Shown here: one piece after another, positions 1-10,020 of the stretch
How the letters are laid out: every line of letters starts with the position of its first letter
How positions within the stretch are numbered: the stretch's first letter is position 1
Origin: Pseudomonas sp. UYIF39
Lineage (GTDB): Bacteria > Pseudomonadota > Gammaproteobacteria > Pseudomonadales > Pseudomonadaceae
Length of the DNA stretch: 64,000 bases
NCBI RefSeq assembly: GCF_029963765.1
Contig: NZ_JALBYU010000009.1
Span: 124,001 to 188,000 of the forward strand
Reading direction: 5' to 3'
Position numbers and translations under genes: made by a program
Notes under the pieces: generated by a model
What the model was told of the DNA's origin: nothing
Databases searched by the model: none
The model's input: the letters and a program-made list of their open reading frames with translations, nothing else

Positions 1-432
1 CAGCTCGATGTAGAACTGCTGCGTGTTCTCCGGCAGCAGTTTGATCTCTTCAAACTCCAGGCCACTGCCCAGGCCGGTGCGAGTGATGTCCTCCAGCAGG
101 CCGGGCACTTCGGTGTCACTGGGCAATTGCCGCAGCAGCACGCCAAAGGAGGTCTCCATTTCCTTCATCTGCTGCGTATACAGCTCCAGATTCGCCGCCA
201 TGTGGGCTTTATTGGCGAATTGCTCCTTGAGGGTCGACTCTTCCTCGCGCGTTTGTTCCAGTCGGGTTTCAAGGTCGCTCATCGAAAAGCTGTAGCCCAG
301 GGCCAGCACCAGAATCATCAGCAGGACTCCGGCCAACGCCTTGATCGCTGGCGGCCAGGAACCGATGTTGTTGGTGTCCAGGTCATTGATGTCGATCTTG
401 CGCAGGCCTTCGAACCATTCAGTCAGCCTCAT
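1..432 (-). CDS. pilO: Type IV pilus inner-membrane alignment protein PilO, partial (C-terminus outside window)
   Basis: The gene starts with ATG at 432 and remains open to base 1, so 144 N-terminal residues are visible of about 207 usual for the family. The protein begins MRLTEWFEGLRKIDINDLD and has one hydrophobic helix at about residues 31-49, followed by a heptad-rich, probably coiled-coil stretch. This is the PilO layout: short cytoplasmic tail, one inner-membrane helix, periplasmic coiled coil and ferredoxin-like domain. In the family PilO pairs with PilN and links the cytoplasmic PilM to the lipoprotein PilP and the secretin PilQ. Its start overlaps the pilN stop by four bases (ATGA), so the two are translationally coupled. 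pilP and pilQ would be expected just beyond the left edge. Confidence 0.93.
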   Translation of the reverse strand, partial: MRLTEWFEGLRKIDINDLDTNNIGSWPPAIKALAGVLLMILVLALGYSFSMSDLETRLEQTREEESTLKEQFANKAHMAANLELYTQQMKEMETSFGVLLRQLPSDTEVPGLLEDITRTGLGSGLEFEEIKLLPENTQQFYIEL

Positions 433-994
433 TTGCCGCCCTCCGCAGCGGCGGGCTGAGTCTGACGAACGGTCAGCTGAAAGACGTTGGCCTGATCCAG
501 CTGACCGGCGGTCGTCGCTTTGACTTCCGTGAGGCTGGGCGCATCAAACCAATCTGACGCATCCAGATTGCGCATCAGGTCTGACACACGATTGTTGGAC
601 TCCGCCGCTCCTGTGATGGACAAGGACTTGCCGGCCATTTTCACCTCAGTGAAATACACGCCGTCAGGCAGCGTCCGCGCCAGTTGATCGAAAATACGCC
701 CGCTGATCGGCCGGTTGCCTTGCAGGTCCTGAATGATGCGCATGCGCTCGACCAGTTGCTGGCGACGAGCCTTCAAATCGCTGATCTGTTTAATCCGCTC
801 GTCGACGACGGCAATCTGTTTGCCGATGTAGTCGTTACGAGCCACTTGCCGATCGATAGCGCCACTGATGACCTGGTTCGCGATCAGCACCGCGCCCACG
901 GCCCCCACCATCACACCGACCAGCGCCAGCAAAAAGCGTTTGCGGCGCGCTTCACGCTGCTCTTCGCGCCAGGGTAAAAGATTGATCCGCGCCA

Positions 995-995
<1 letters not shown>
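429..995 (-). CDS. pilN: Type IV pilus assembly protein PilN
   Basis: This 188-residue protein begins MARINLLPWREEQREARRKR. The cytoplasmic INLLPWR motif is the hallmark of PilN and in the family is the segment that docks into PilM. A single membrane helix follows at about residues 21-42 (LLALVGVMVGAVGAVLIA), then a periplasmic coiled-coil region and a small globular domain. Length and order match the family. The gene lies between pilM (start and stop share base 995) and pilO (four-base overlap), the conserved pilMNOPQ operon order. Its role is in the inner-membrane platform that aligns the pilus motor with the outer-membrane secretin. Confidence 0.95.
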
Positions 996-2086
<1,091 letters not shown>

Positions 2087-2127
2087 TTACGGACTCTGTA
2101 ATATCCGTTGCGTTCAAACCACCCGTC

Positions 2128-2173
2128 TTGACAGCAGCGCAAATGACGCCCTCGACGGAAAAATGCTTATAAT
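2128..2173 (+). promoter_or_regulatory. Candidate promoter elements for ponA
   Basis: A perfect TATAAT lies at 2168-2173, about 100 bases upstream of ponA, with TGC just before it. A perfect TTGACA at 2128-2133 is 34 bases away, too far to be its partner. The -35 for this -10 would be a weak match near 2143-2150, so this may be a -10-driven promoter, or two separate half-signals. It could serve ponA; the pilM promoter should lie in the same interval on the other strand. Confidence 0.4.
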
Positions 2174-2274
2174 GCCCAGCGTTTTTTTCCGGTTTTTACT
2201 TCAAGCGCGGGTCGTTCCCTGTTTATCTGAACCCTGATGCCAAATTCATTCTTTGCCCTGGATGTCCAAAAGCC

Positions 2275-4719
2275 TTGATTCGTCTGCTGAAATTTTTCGG
2301 TTGGTCCATCGTCGCCGTTTTCTGCGGACTGCTCCTCGGTCTTAGCGGCGCCTTTCTCTACCTTAGTCCGGGTTTGCCATCCGTGGAGGCGCTGAGAAGC
2401 ATCCAGTTGCAGATTCCTTTGCGGGTCTTCAGCAGCGACAATAAGCTGATCGCAGAATTTGGCGAAATGCGCCGCACACCAATCCGGTTCGCCGACATTC
2501 CCGCCAATTTCATTAATGCGTTACTAAGTGCTGAAGACGACAACTTCGCCAATCACTACGGTGTCGACCCCAGCAGTCTGATGCGCGCGGCCACCCAGTT
2601 GGTAAAAAGCGGACACATTCAGTCCGGCGGCAGCACCATCACCATGCAGGTGGCGAAGAACTTCTTCCTGACCAGCGAACGCAGCTTCTCGCGCAAAACC
2701 ACCGAAATCCTCCTGGCTCTGCAGATTGAACGGCAGCTGACCAAGGACGAGATTCTTGAGCTGTACGTCAACAAGATCTATCTGGGCAACCGCGCCTACG
2801 GTATCGAGGCCGCCGCGCAGGTTTACTACGGCAAGTCGATTCGTGATGTCAGCCTGGCGCAGATGGCGATGATCGCCGGCCTGCCAAAAGCCCCTTCGCG
2901 CTTCAACCCGCTGGCCAATCCGGCCCGCAGCAAGGAACGTCGCGACTGGATCCTTGGGCGCATGTACAAGCTCGGCAAAATCACCGAAGCCGACTACACC
3001 ACCGCGATCAACGAGCCGCTGAACGCCAGTTATCACGTGCCGACCCCGGAAGTGAATGCGCCGTACATCGCTGAAATGGCCCGCGCCGAAATGGTCGGCC
3101 GTTATGGCAGCGACGCCTATACCGAGGGTTTCCGCGTCACCACCACGGTGCCGAGCAACTTGCAGGAAATGGCCAACACCGCGGTTCACGAAGGGTTGAT
3201 GACCTACGACCAGCGTCATGGTTATCGCGGCCCCGAGTCGCGCCTGCCGGGCAAGACTCGCGAGGCCTGGACAACCGAGCTGACCAAACAGCGCACCATC
3301 AGCAGCCTTGAGCCCGCCATCGTCACCCAGGTCGACAAGACCGGCCTGCAAGTGATGACCCGTACCGGTGACGAACACGTCGGCTGGGACAGCATGAAAT
3401 GGGCGCGCCCATTCCTCAACACCAACAGCATGGGTGCCAACCCGAAGCAGCCTTCGGACGTCGCCCAGGTCGGCGACCTGATTCGTGTGCAACGCCAGCC
3501 GGACAACTCGCTGAAATTCAGCCAGATCCCGCAGGCTCAGGGCGCGCTGGTTTCCCTCGATCCGCAGAACGGTGCCATTCGCGCCTTGGTCGGCGGCTTC
3601 GCCTTTGAACAGAGCAACTACAACCGCGCCATGCAGGCCAAGCGCCAGCCGGGTTCGAGCTTCAAGCCGTTCGTCTACAGTGCAGCGCTGGATAACGGCT
3701 ACACCGCCTCCAGCTTGGTGAACGACGCACCGATCGTGTTCGTCGACGAGTACCTGGACAAGGTCTGGCGTCCAAAGAACGACACCAACACGTTCCTCGG
3801 CCCGATCCGCTTGCGTGAAGGCCTGTACAAGTCGCGTAACCTGGTTTCGATCCGGTTGGTGCAAGCCATGGGCGTTGGCAGGACCATCGATTACATCACG
3901 CGCTTTGGCTTCAACAAGCAGGACCTGCCGCCCAACCTGTCCCTGGCCCTGGGCACCGCGACGCTGACGCCAATGGAAATCGCCACCGGCTGGAGCACTT
4001 TCGCTAACGGCGGCTACAAGATCAGCCCCTTCATCATCGACAAGATCGAAAGCCGCAATGGCGACACGCTGTTCGTCGCCAACCCGCCGAGCGTCCCGAA
4101 AGGCAACATCGCCACCGACGGCATCGCCGCTCCTGTCGTGGCCAACGCTTTCACCGTCAACGCAACCCCGGGCGAAGCGCTGACTGCCCAGCCAGCGCCA
4201 CAAACGCCGGCCGTAGCCGAGCGCATCGTCGATGGTCGCACCACGTTCATCCTCAACAGCATGCTCGAGGACGTGATCAAACTCGGCACCGGCCGCCGCG
4301 CCCTGGCCTTGGGCCGCAGCGACATTGCGGGCAAGACCGGTACCACCAACGAATCCAAGGACGCCTGGTTCTCTGGGTACAACGCCGATTATGTGACCAC
4401 TGTCTGGACCGGTTTCGACCAGCCTGAAAGCCTGGGTCGCAAGGAATTCGGCGGCACCGTCGCCCTGCCGATCTGGATGAGTTACATGGGCGCCGCACTC
4501 AAAGGCCTGCCACCCCATACGCAGGCAGAGCCGGAAGGCATCCTCAGCCTGCGAGTCGACCCGGTCAGCGGCCGTGCAGCCACCCCAGGCACGCCAGGCG
4601 CCTACTTCGAGCTGTTCAAGGCCGAAGACACGCCACCGTCGGCCAACGAGCTGGGCAACGGCACCGCGCCGGGTAGCCCACTGCCTGCGGATGAAGCGGC
4701 GCCGATCGATTTGTTCTGA
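2275..4719 (+). CDS. ponA: Penicillin-binding protein 1A (bifunctional transglycosylase/transpeptidase)
   Basis: This 814-residue class A PBP has an N-terminal membrane anchor at about residues 8-30. The GT51 transglycosylase domain shows SAEDDNFANHYGVD, GGSTITMQVAKNFFL and YVNKIYLGNRAYGIEAA. An OB-like insert follows, then the transpeptidase domain with SSFK (SxxK, in QPGSSFKPFVY), SRN and KTGT (GKTGTTNESKDAW). It polymerises and cross-links peptidoglycan in the periplasm. Translation starts at TTG 2275; no ATG in frame gives a complete anchor. It is divergent from pilMNO, as in other pseudomonads, and is followed by a strong intrinsic terminator. Confidence 0.96.
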   Translation: MIRLLKFFGWSIVAVFCGLLLGLSGAFLYLSPGLPSVEALRSIQLQIPLRVFSSDNKLIAEFGEMRRTPIRFADIPANFINALLSAEDDNFANHYGVDPSSLMRAATQLVKSGHIQSGGSTITMQVAKNFFLTSERSFSRKTTEILLALQIERQLTKDEILELYVNKIYLGNRAYGIEAAAQVYYGKSIRDVSLAQMAMIAGLPKAPSRFNPLANPARSKERRDWILGRMYKLGKITEADYTTAINEPLNASYHVPTPEVNAPYIAEMARAEMVGRYGSDAYTEGFRVTTTVPSNLQEMANTAVHEGLMTYDQRHGYRGPESRLPGKTREAWTTELTKQRTISSLEPAIVTQVDKTGLQVMTRTGDEHVGWDSMKWARPFLNTNSMGANPKQPSDVAQVGDLIRVQRQPDNSLKFSQIPQAQGALVSLDPQNGAIRALVGGFAFEQSNYNRAMQAKRQPGSSFKPFVYSAALDNGYTASSLVNDAPIVFVDEYLDKVWRPKNDTNTFLGPIRLREGLYKSRNLVSIRLVQAMGVGRTIDYITRFGFNKQDLPPNLSLALGTATLTPMEIATGWSTFANGGYKISPFIIDKIESRNGDTLFVANPPSVPKGNIATDGIAAPVVANAFTVNATPGEALTAQPAPQTPAVAERIVDGRTTFILNSMLEDVIKLGTGRRALALGRSDIAGKTGTTNESKDAWFSGYNADYVTTVWTGFDQPESLGRKEFGGTVALPIWMSYMGAALKGLPPHTQAEPEGILSLRVDPVSGRAATPGTPGAYFELFKAEDTPPSANELGNGTAPGSPLPADEAAPIDLF

Positions 4720-4733
4720 TCGCCTGAAGCTGC

Positions 4734-4770
4734 AAAAGCCCCGCCTTCGAAAGAAGAGCGGGGCTTTTTT
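4734..4770 (+). terminator. Rho-independent terminator of ponA
   Basis: A GC-rich hairpin (AAAAGCCCCGC ... GCGGGGCTTTTTT) begins 15 bases after the ponA stop and ends in a run of T. Confidence 0.9.
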
Positions 4771-4815
4771 GTATCTGCAATTTCTGTACAGCCTGAAAAA
4801 CTACTCGCCAGTGAT

Positions 4816-4901
4816 GGCCTCATCGCGAGCAAGCTCGCTCCCACATTGGGCTTGCGAACGACGCAAAACCCTGTGGGAGCGAGCTTGCTCGCGATGAGGC
4901 C
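4816..4901. repeat. REP doublet (REPIN-like), GTGGGAGCGAGC family
   Basis: Two 29-base arms at 4816-4844 and 4873-4901 are perfect inverted copies of each other (core GTGGGAGCGAGCTTGCTCGC), separated by about 28 bases. Each arm also contains a small palindrome (GCGAGCAAGCTCGC), as is usual in P. fluorescens REP elements. It lies between the convergent ponA and maeB genes. Confidence 0.88.
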
Positions 4902-4929
4902 CTGACAGACAACACAAAAACCACAGGCC

Positions 4930-4963
4930 AAAAAAAGCCCCGACTCGCAAGAGCCGGGGCTTT
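4930..4963 (-). terminator. Rho-independent terminator of maeB
   Basis: Read on the minus strand: AAAGCCCCG, an 11-base loop region, CGGGGCTTTTTTT, just downstream of the maeB stop codon. Confidence 0.88.
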
Positions 4964-4984
4964 CTGTTGAAGCGCTACAACGAC

Positions 4985-6253
4985 TTAGCCGTTGAACACG
5001 TCATCCACGCTTTTCAGCGGGTAGTTCTTCGGATACGGCAGGGTCGCTACGCCGGTCTCGATCGCAGCCTTGGCCACGGCATCGGAGATCACGGTGATCA
5101 GACGGGCATCCATTGGCTTCGGAATGATGTACTCGCGACCGAATTCCAGTTTGATACCGCCGTAGGCGTCGCACACTTCCTGAGGAACCGGCAGCTTGGC
5201 CAGTTCACGCAGGGCGTTGGCGGCAGCCACTTTCATTTCTTCGTTGATGCGCTTGGCGCGAACGTCCAGGGCACCACGGAAGATGAACGGGAAGCCCAGC
5301 ACGTTGTTGACCTGGTTCGGGTAGTCCGAACGGCCAGTGGCCATGATCACGTCGTCACGGGTGGCGTGAGCCAGTTCCGGGGCGATTTCCGGATCAGGGT
5401 TGGAGCACGCGAACACGATCGGGCTGGCCGCCATGGATTTCAGGCCTTCAGCGCTCAGCAGGTTCGGACCGGACAGGCCAACGAACACGTCCGCGCCTTT
5501 CAGGGCGTCGGCCAGCGTGCGTTTTTCAGTCGCGTGAGCGAAGACAGCCTTGTACTGGTTCAGGTCGTCACGGCCGGAGTGGATCACGCCGGTACGGTCA
5601 ACCATGAAGATGTTTTCGATGTTGGCACCCATGCTCACCAGCAATTTCATGCAGGAGATGGCGGCAGCACCGGCGCCCAGGCAGACGATCTTGGCGTCAG
5701 CGAGGGTTTTGCCAGCGATTTCCAGGGCGTTGATCATGCCGGCCGCAGTAACGATAGCGGTGCCATGCTGGTCATCGTGGAATACCGGAATGTCGCACTG
5801 CTCGATCAGAGCACGTTCGATCTCAAAGCACTCAGGCGCCTTGATGTCTTCCAGGTTGATGCCACCGAAGGTGATGGAGATGCGCTTGACGGTGTCGATG
5901 AAGGCTTGCGGGCTTTCGGAGTCGACTTCGATGTCGAAAACGTCGATGCCGGCGAAGCGCTTGAACAGCACGCCTTTACCTTCCATGACTGGCTTGGAAG
6001 CCAATGGGCCGAGATTACCCAGGCCGAGAATTGCGGTGCCATCGGAAATGACTGCAACCAGGTTGCCTTTGCCGGTGTATTTGTAGGCCAGTTCAGGATC
6101 GCGGGCGATTTCGCGTACTGGTTCGGCTACGCCGGGGCTGTAGGCCAGCGACAGGTCGCGGGCGGTAGCGGTGGCCTTGGTGAGCTCGACACTCAGCTTC
6201 CCTGGACGGGGATGGGCATGATATTCGAGAGCGGCAGTTTTCAAATCAGACAT
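4985..6253 (-). CDS. maeB: NAD(P)-dependent malic enzyme, short form
   Basis: The product is a 422-residue malate dehydrogenase (oxaloacetate-decarboxylating), which converts malate to pyruvate, CO2 and NAD(P)H in the cytosol. Motifs seen are the substrate loop [12 protein letters not shown], the metal-binding [12 protein letters not shown], the Rossmann [15 protein letters not shown] and the ACSNPDPEI region. It is the short bacterial type, without the C-terminal phosphotransacetylase-like domain of E. coli MaeB. The frame is open upstream to 6373, but the family N-terminus ([20 protein letters not shown]) begins at ATG 6253. The gene is monocistronic with its own terminator. The cofactor preference (NADP or NAD) cannot be read safely from the sequence. 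Confidence 0.93.
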   Translation of the reverse strand: MSDLKTAALEYHAHPRPGKLSVELTKATATARDLSLAYSPGVAEPVREIARDPELAYKYTGKGNLVAVISDGTAILGLGNLGPLASKPVMEGKGVLFKRFAGIDVFDIEVDSESPQAFIDTVKRISITFGGINLEDIKAPECFEIERALIEQCDIPVFHDDQHGTAIVTAAGMINALEIAGKTLADAKIVCLGAGAAAISCMKLLVSMGANIENIFMVDRTGVIHSGRDDLNQYKAVFAHATEKRTLADALKGADVFVGLSGPNLLSAEGLKSMAASPIVFACSNPDPEIAPELAHATRDDVIMATGRSDYPNQVNNVLGFPFIFRGALDVRAKRINEEMKVAAANALRELAKLPVPQEVCDAYGGIKLEFGREYIIPKPMDARLITVISDAVAKAAIETGVATLPYPKNYPLKSVDDVFNG

Positions 6254-6436
6254 ATGGGCATTCCGCTTTTTACTGTGGGACAGACGGACCGCCGAGGATA
6301 CTCGTGTCGCAAAGTCCCTACAAGACTGACTGGTCACCCCTGTCAAGCGCCCGGCCCTACGACTTTGGACCAAGAGCCGCGGAACATAAGGGATAGACTG
6401 TTCACAATAAGCATGAAAAATGTCTACAATTTTTTA

Positions 6437-7219
6437 TCACTGCGCTAACTGGAGCATCGCCGGGTCGGTCAATGGCAGAAGCCAGCGTGCTTGTCCTTCT
6501 TTCAGTCCGCCGCGCCGCGAACGGTCCAGCACCCACCCACGGGCCTCGATCTGCCTGCCCTTCAGCCGATCGAGATTCGCCACATCGAACTGCCCCAGCA
6601 AATTGGGTGCAACGCGCAGTACAACCGAATCCTGCAACTCGATCCAAACCCCGCCGCGATTGCGCTGAACCTTGCTAACCCGACCGCTGAGCACAGCGAA
6701 ACCGGACGTGTTGATCTGCTCCGCTTTCAGTACAGGGGATTGACGCCACAACCCGAGTCCGGCCTGACGGGCGCTGTGTTCCGCCGCTTGCTGGCAGTCG
6801 ACCAGATCGACATTCGGCGCGACCGCCACCTGGAAACCAAGTCCTTCAGCGAGCATCTGCGCTTCAAGGTTGGCGCCATCGGCGCTGTAGACGTGCGCCA
6901 AGGTGCGGCCGTAATGGTCTTGGCTTTCTTTGCCGGGCAATAAACCGACCCGTCCGTCGCTGGCAGCCACCAGTGCTTCCAGGCGCTGGCGTGCCGCCAC
7001 CGCGAACGGCTCGTCGGAGCGGCCTTTCTTGCCCAGCTCCGGCGTATTCAAACCGATCATGCGCACGCTGCGGCCATCGCCCAGGCGCAGCGTGTCACCA
7101 TCCACCACCCGTTGCACCACAACGGATGTCAGCCCGCTCGGCGCCGGGCAGAAGGCCTGGGCACCGGAAAACCAAATCGCAGACACAAAAAAGGCGCCCG
7201 CGAGGGACGCCTTTTTCAT
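6437..7219 (-). CDS. Secreted thermonuclease-like (SNase domain) protein
   Basis: A signal peptide (MKKASLAGAFFVSAIWFSGA, cleavage probably after GAQA) precedes a staphylococcal-nuclease fold. VVDGDTLRL, RMIGLNTPE and DHYGRTLA correspond to the nuclease Asp21, Arg35/Glu43 and Arg87 positions, so the catalytic set looks intact. A C-terminal extension of about 90 residues (ISTSGFAVLSGRVSK-like through to the end) resembles an OB-type domain. I chose ATG 7219 because it gives a standard signal peptide; in-frame ATG 7237 and TTG 7249 are alternatives. The first codons coincide with the rpmE terminator hairpin, so expression relative to rpmE is unusual. Substrate is unknown; a periplasmic or extracellular nuclease is the inference. 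Confidence 0.85.
   Translation of the reverse strand: MKKASLAGAFFVSAIWFSGAQAFCPAPSGLTSVVVQRVVDGDTLRLGDGRSVRMIGLNTPELGKKGRSDEPFAVAARQRLEALVAASDGRVGLLPGKESQDHYGRTLAHVYSADGANLEAQMLAEGLGFQVAVAPNVDLVDCQQAAEHSARQAGLGLWRQSPVLKAEQINTSGFAVLSGRVSKVQRNRGGVWIELQDSVVLRVAPNLLGQFDVANLDRLKGRQIEARGWVLDRSRRGGLKEGQARWLLPLTDPAMLQLAQ
7188..7216 (-). terminator. Rho-independent terminator of rpmE, embedded in the next gene's start
   Basis: On the minus strand a nine-base-pair arm (AAAAAGGCG / CGCCTTTTT) continues, after one bulged T, into CCC/GGG around a TCGC loop and ends in six T. It lies about 35 bases after the rpmE stop, and it also encodes residues 2-11 of the following nuclease-like protein. Confidence 0.75.
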
Positions 7220-7251
7220 CAGCAAGGTAAAGCCCATGGGGCTTTGCAACC

Positions 7252-7482
7252 TTACTCTGCAGCAGCAGGAGCTTTCTTGCCGAAAGCACCAAAACGGTCT
7301 GCGAAGCGCTGTACACGGCCGCCAGTATCCAGAGTCTTCTGCTTACCGGTGTAGAACGGGTGGCACTCGTTGCATACGTCAGTACCCAGTGGCTTGCACA
7401 GGTTCGAACGAGTTTCGAACTTGTTGCCGCAGCTGCAAGTTACTTCGATGGTTTCGTACGCTGGATGGATATCGGCTTTCAT
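7252..7482 (-). CDS. rpmE: 50S ribosomal protein L31 (zinc-binding form)
   Basis: The 76-residue protein begins [19 protein letters not shown] and contains [18 protein letters not shown], the L31 signature. Cys16, Cys18, Cys37 and Cys40 form the zinc site, so this is the C+ type RpmE rather than the zinc-free YkgM/RpmE2. It belongs to the large ribosomal subunit. It has its own sigma-70 promoter at 7553-7580 and an intrinsic terminator at 7188-7216. It is divergent from priA, an arrangement common in gammaproteobacteria. Confidence 0.97.
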   Translation of the reverse strand: MKADIHPAYETIEVTCSCGNKFETRSNLCKPLGTDVCNECHPFYTGKQKTLDTGGRVQRFADRFGAFGKKAPAAAE

Positions 7483-7552
7483 GGTGTATTCCTCAGGCTA
7501 GTGTGCCGCCACTCAACACTATTGTTGAATACCGCACATAATTAGGCCGCGG

Positions 7553-7580
7553 ATTCTACCAGACCTTTGCAATCACGCAA
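7553..7580 (-). promoter_or_regulatory. Sigma-70 promoter of rpmE
   Basis: On the minus strand TTGCGT (7575-7580), a 16-base spacer and TAGAAT (7553-7558) lie about 70 bases upstream of the rpmE start. Confidence 0.6.
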
Positions 7581-7652
7581 GCTGTCGCTTCTACCGACCG
7601 TCTGCTAGGCTCCCGGCCTTCTTCACCGTCCCATCATCGAGAAAACCATCGC

Positions 7653-9872
7653 GTGCCCGACGCCATTTTGCGCCTCGCCCTGCCTTCGCCCCTGCGACGC
7701 CTGTTCGATTACCGTGCCCCGGCCGGGATCCTGCGTGCCCAGTTGCAGCCGGGCATGCGCCTGCGGGTGCCGTTCGGCCGACGGGAGATGATCGGGATTC
7801 TGGTGGAGGTGACCGATCACAGCGAAGTGCCGGTAGAAAAGCTCAAGCCGGCCCTGGCCCTGCTTGATGCCACGCCGCCCCTGCCGCCAGCGCTGTTCAA
7901 ACTGTGCCTGTGGACGTCTCAGTATTACCAGCACAGCCTCGGCGACACCTTGAGCTGGGCGCTGCCGGTGTTGCTGCGTCAGGGTGAACTGGCCGAAGCA
8001 CGGCAGGAGCGCTTCTGGTCCGCCGCGCCCGGCGCCAGCCTTGATGACCCGCGCATCGCTCGCGCTCCGCGACAACGGGAGGCCCTGGCGACCCTGGCCC
8101 AACATCCCCACGGCGTCGCCCATCAGTTGTTGAGCAAACTGATGCTGAGCAAGGAGAGCCTGGATTTGCTGCTGGCCAAGGACCTGGTGCAAGTCGAAAT
8201 CCGCAAGCATGCCCCCGACGCCCGCCACGAACACTGGCTGGCGCAGCCGGAACTGCCGCTCAACCCGGAGCAGCGCGCGGCCTATGAGGCGATTCGCGCA
8301 GGCTTCGACAGTTATCACGCGTTCCTGCTGGCCGGCGTCACCGGCAGCGGCAAGACTGAAGTCTATTTGCAGCTGATCCGCGAAACGCTCCAGGCTGGCA
8401 AACAAGCGCTGGTGCTGATCCCGGAGATCAACCTCGGCCCGCAGACCCTGGCGCGCTTCGAGCAACGCTTCAATGCGCGCATCGCGTTGATCCATTCGGC
8501 GGTCAACGACCGCGAGCGCCTCGAAGCCTGGCTCGCCGCCCGGGACGGTGACGCCGACATTATTATCGGCACCCGCTCGGCGCTGTTCACGCCGATGAAG
8601 AATCCCGGCCTGATCATCATCGATGAAGAGCACGACGGCTCCTATAAACAGCAGGAAGGCCTGCGCTATCACGCCCGCGACCTGGCATTGGTGCGCGCAC
8701 GCCAGGAAAACATCCCGATTGTCCTCGGCTCCGCCACGCCTTCACTGGAAAGCCTGCACAACGCCTACACCGGTCGATATGGACTCTTACGCTTGAACGA
8801 GCGTGCCGGTGGCGCCAAACAGCCGCGGTTCCTGCGCCTGGACGTCAAAAGCCGTCCACTGGACAGCGGCATTTCCGGGCCGATGCAGCAAGCCATCGGT
8901 CAGACGCTGGCCGCCGGCCAACAAGTGTTGGTGTTCCTCAACCGCCGCGGTTTTGCGCCGACCTTGCTGTGTCATGACTGTGGCTGGATGTCCGAGTGCC
9001 AGCGTTGCGATGCGCGCATGACCGTGCATCAGCGCTCAGGCGAACTGCGTTGTCACCATTGTGGCTACGTCGAACGCGTCCCTCGGCATTGCCCCAAATG
9101 CGGCAAGGTCGATTTGCGACCCGTCGGCGCCGGCACCGAGCGCGCCGAAGAACGATTGGCGATTTTGTTTCCGGACTTCCCGGTGCTGCGGGTCGACCGC
9201 GACAGCACATCGCGTAAAGACGCGATGAATCAGCTGTTCGCGACCATTCAGAAAGGCCAGCCCTGCATTCTGGTGGGCACGCAAATGCTTGCCAAAGGGC
9301 ACCACTTTCCACGGGTGACGCTGGTGTCGATTCTCGATGCCGACGGCGGGCTGTTTTCCGGCGACTTCCGCGCCAGCGAGCGCATGGCGCAGCTGATCGT
9401 CCAGGTTGCCGGGCGCGCGGGCCGGGCTGAAGAGCCGGGCAAAGTGATCATCCAGACGCACCTGGCCGACCATCCGCTGCTGGTGCAATTGACTGAACAG
9501 GGCTATTTCGCCTTTGCCGAACAGGCGTTGAGCGAACGTCGCTCGGCGGGGTTACCACCGTTTGCGCACTTGGCGCTGCTGCGGGCCGAAGCGCACAAAC
9601 CGGGGCAAGCTGAAGGTTTTCTTGATGAGGCGTGCAGCGAGGCCGAGCGTTTGTTGGCCGAACAGAACCTGACCGGGATTGAACTACTAGGGCCGGTGCC
9701 GGCGCCGATGGAGCGCCGGGCCGGGCGTTATCGTGCGCAGCTGTTGCTGCAAGCGACGGCACGGGCGCCGCTGCATCGACTATTAAGCAGCTGGCTGCTG
9801 GTGCTTGAGCAGATGCCGAGTGGGCGGGCGGTGCGCTGGTCGCTGGATGTCGATCCTGTGGATTTGTATTGA
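7653..9872 (+). CDS. priA: Primosomal replication protein N' / PriA helicase
   Basis: This 739-residue DEAH-type helicase restarts collapsed replication forks. It has the N-terminal 3'-DNA-binding domain, Walker A GVTGSGKTE, Walker B DEEH (IIIDEEHDGSYKQQ), and helicase motifs QVLVFLNRRG and QVAGRAGRAEEPG. The two-zinc cysteine block CHDCGWMSECQRCDARM ... CHHCG ... CPKCG sits between the helicase lobes. It starts at GTG 7653, which gives the family N-terminus PDAILRLALPSPLRRLFDY. It is divergent from rpmE. Length and all motifs are normal. Confidence 0.97.
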   Translation: MPDAILRLALPSPLRRLFDYRAPAGILRAQLQPGMRLRVPFGRREMIGILVEVTDHSEVPVEKLKPALALLDATPPLPPALFKLCLWTSQYYQHSLGDTLSWALPVLLRQGELAEARQERFWSAAPGASLDDPRIARAPRQREALATLAQHPHGVAHQLLSKLMLSKESLDLLLAKDLVQVEIRKHAPDARHEHWLAQPELPLNPEQRAAYEAIRAGFDSYHAFLLAGVTGSGKTEVYLQLIRETLQAGKQALVLIPEINLGPQTLARFEQRFNARIALIHSAVNDRERLEAWLAARDGDADIIIGTRSALFTPMKNPGLIIIDEEHDGSYKQQEGLRYHARDLALVRARQENIPIVLGSATPSLESLHNAYTGRYGLLRLNERAGGAKQPRFLRLDVKSRPLDSGISGPMQQAIGQTLAAGQQVLVFLNRRGFAPTLLCHDCGWMSECQRCDARMTVHQRSGELRCHHCGYVERVPRHCPKCGKVDLRPVGAGTERAEERLAILFPDFPVLRVDRDSTSRKDAMNQLFATIQKGQPCILVGTQMLAKGHHFPRVTLVSILDADGGLFSGDFRASERMAQLIVQVAGRAGRAEEPGKVIIQTHLADHPLLVQLTEQGYFAFAEQALSERRSAGLPPFAHLALLRAEAHKPGQAEGFLDEACSEAERLLAEQNLTGIELLGPVPAPMERRAGRYRAQLLLQATARAPLHRLLSSWLLVLEQMPSGRAVRWSLDVDPVDLY

Positions 9873-9931
9873 TGGGTAGATCGCGATGGCGGCCGATTTG
9901 TCACCGCATATCCATAACCTGCCCGCTATAG

Positions 9932-9960
9932 TTGGCAAGCCCGTCTTCGCAACGGATAAT
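9932..9960 (+). promoter_or_regulatory. Sigma-70 promoter of argS
   Basis: TTGGCA (9932-9937), a 17-base spacer and GATAAT (9955-9960) lie 60 bases upstream of the argS ATG. Confidence 0.65.
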
Positions 9961-10020
9961 GCCCAGTTTTTCCACTAGCGCATCCAGGCGCCGCCGCGCT
10001 TGCGGTCGAAAGAGAACACC

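Noticed and set aside
2524..4518. 664-codon ORF on the minus strand opposite ponA
   Set aside because: It is fully antisense to an intact PBP1A with all motifs; long open antisense frames are common in GC-rich Pseudomonas genes.
6408..6436. TTGTAGACA-like half-palindrome upstream of maeB
   Set aside because: Only one good half-site resembling a GntR operator; too weak to call.
4967..6448. 493-codon ORF opposite maeB
   Set aside because: It is antisense to malic enzyme, its protein has no known motif, and its start overlaps the maeB terminator.
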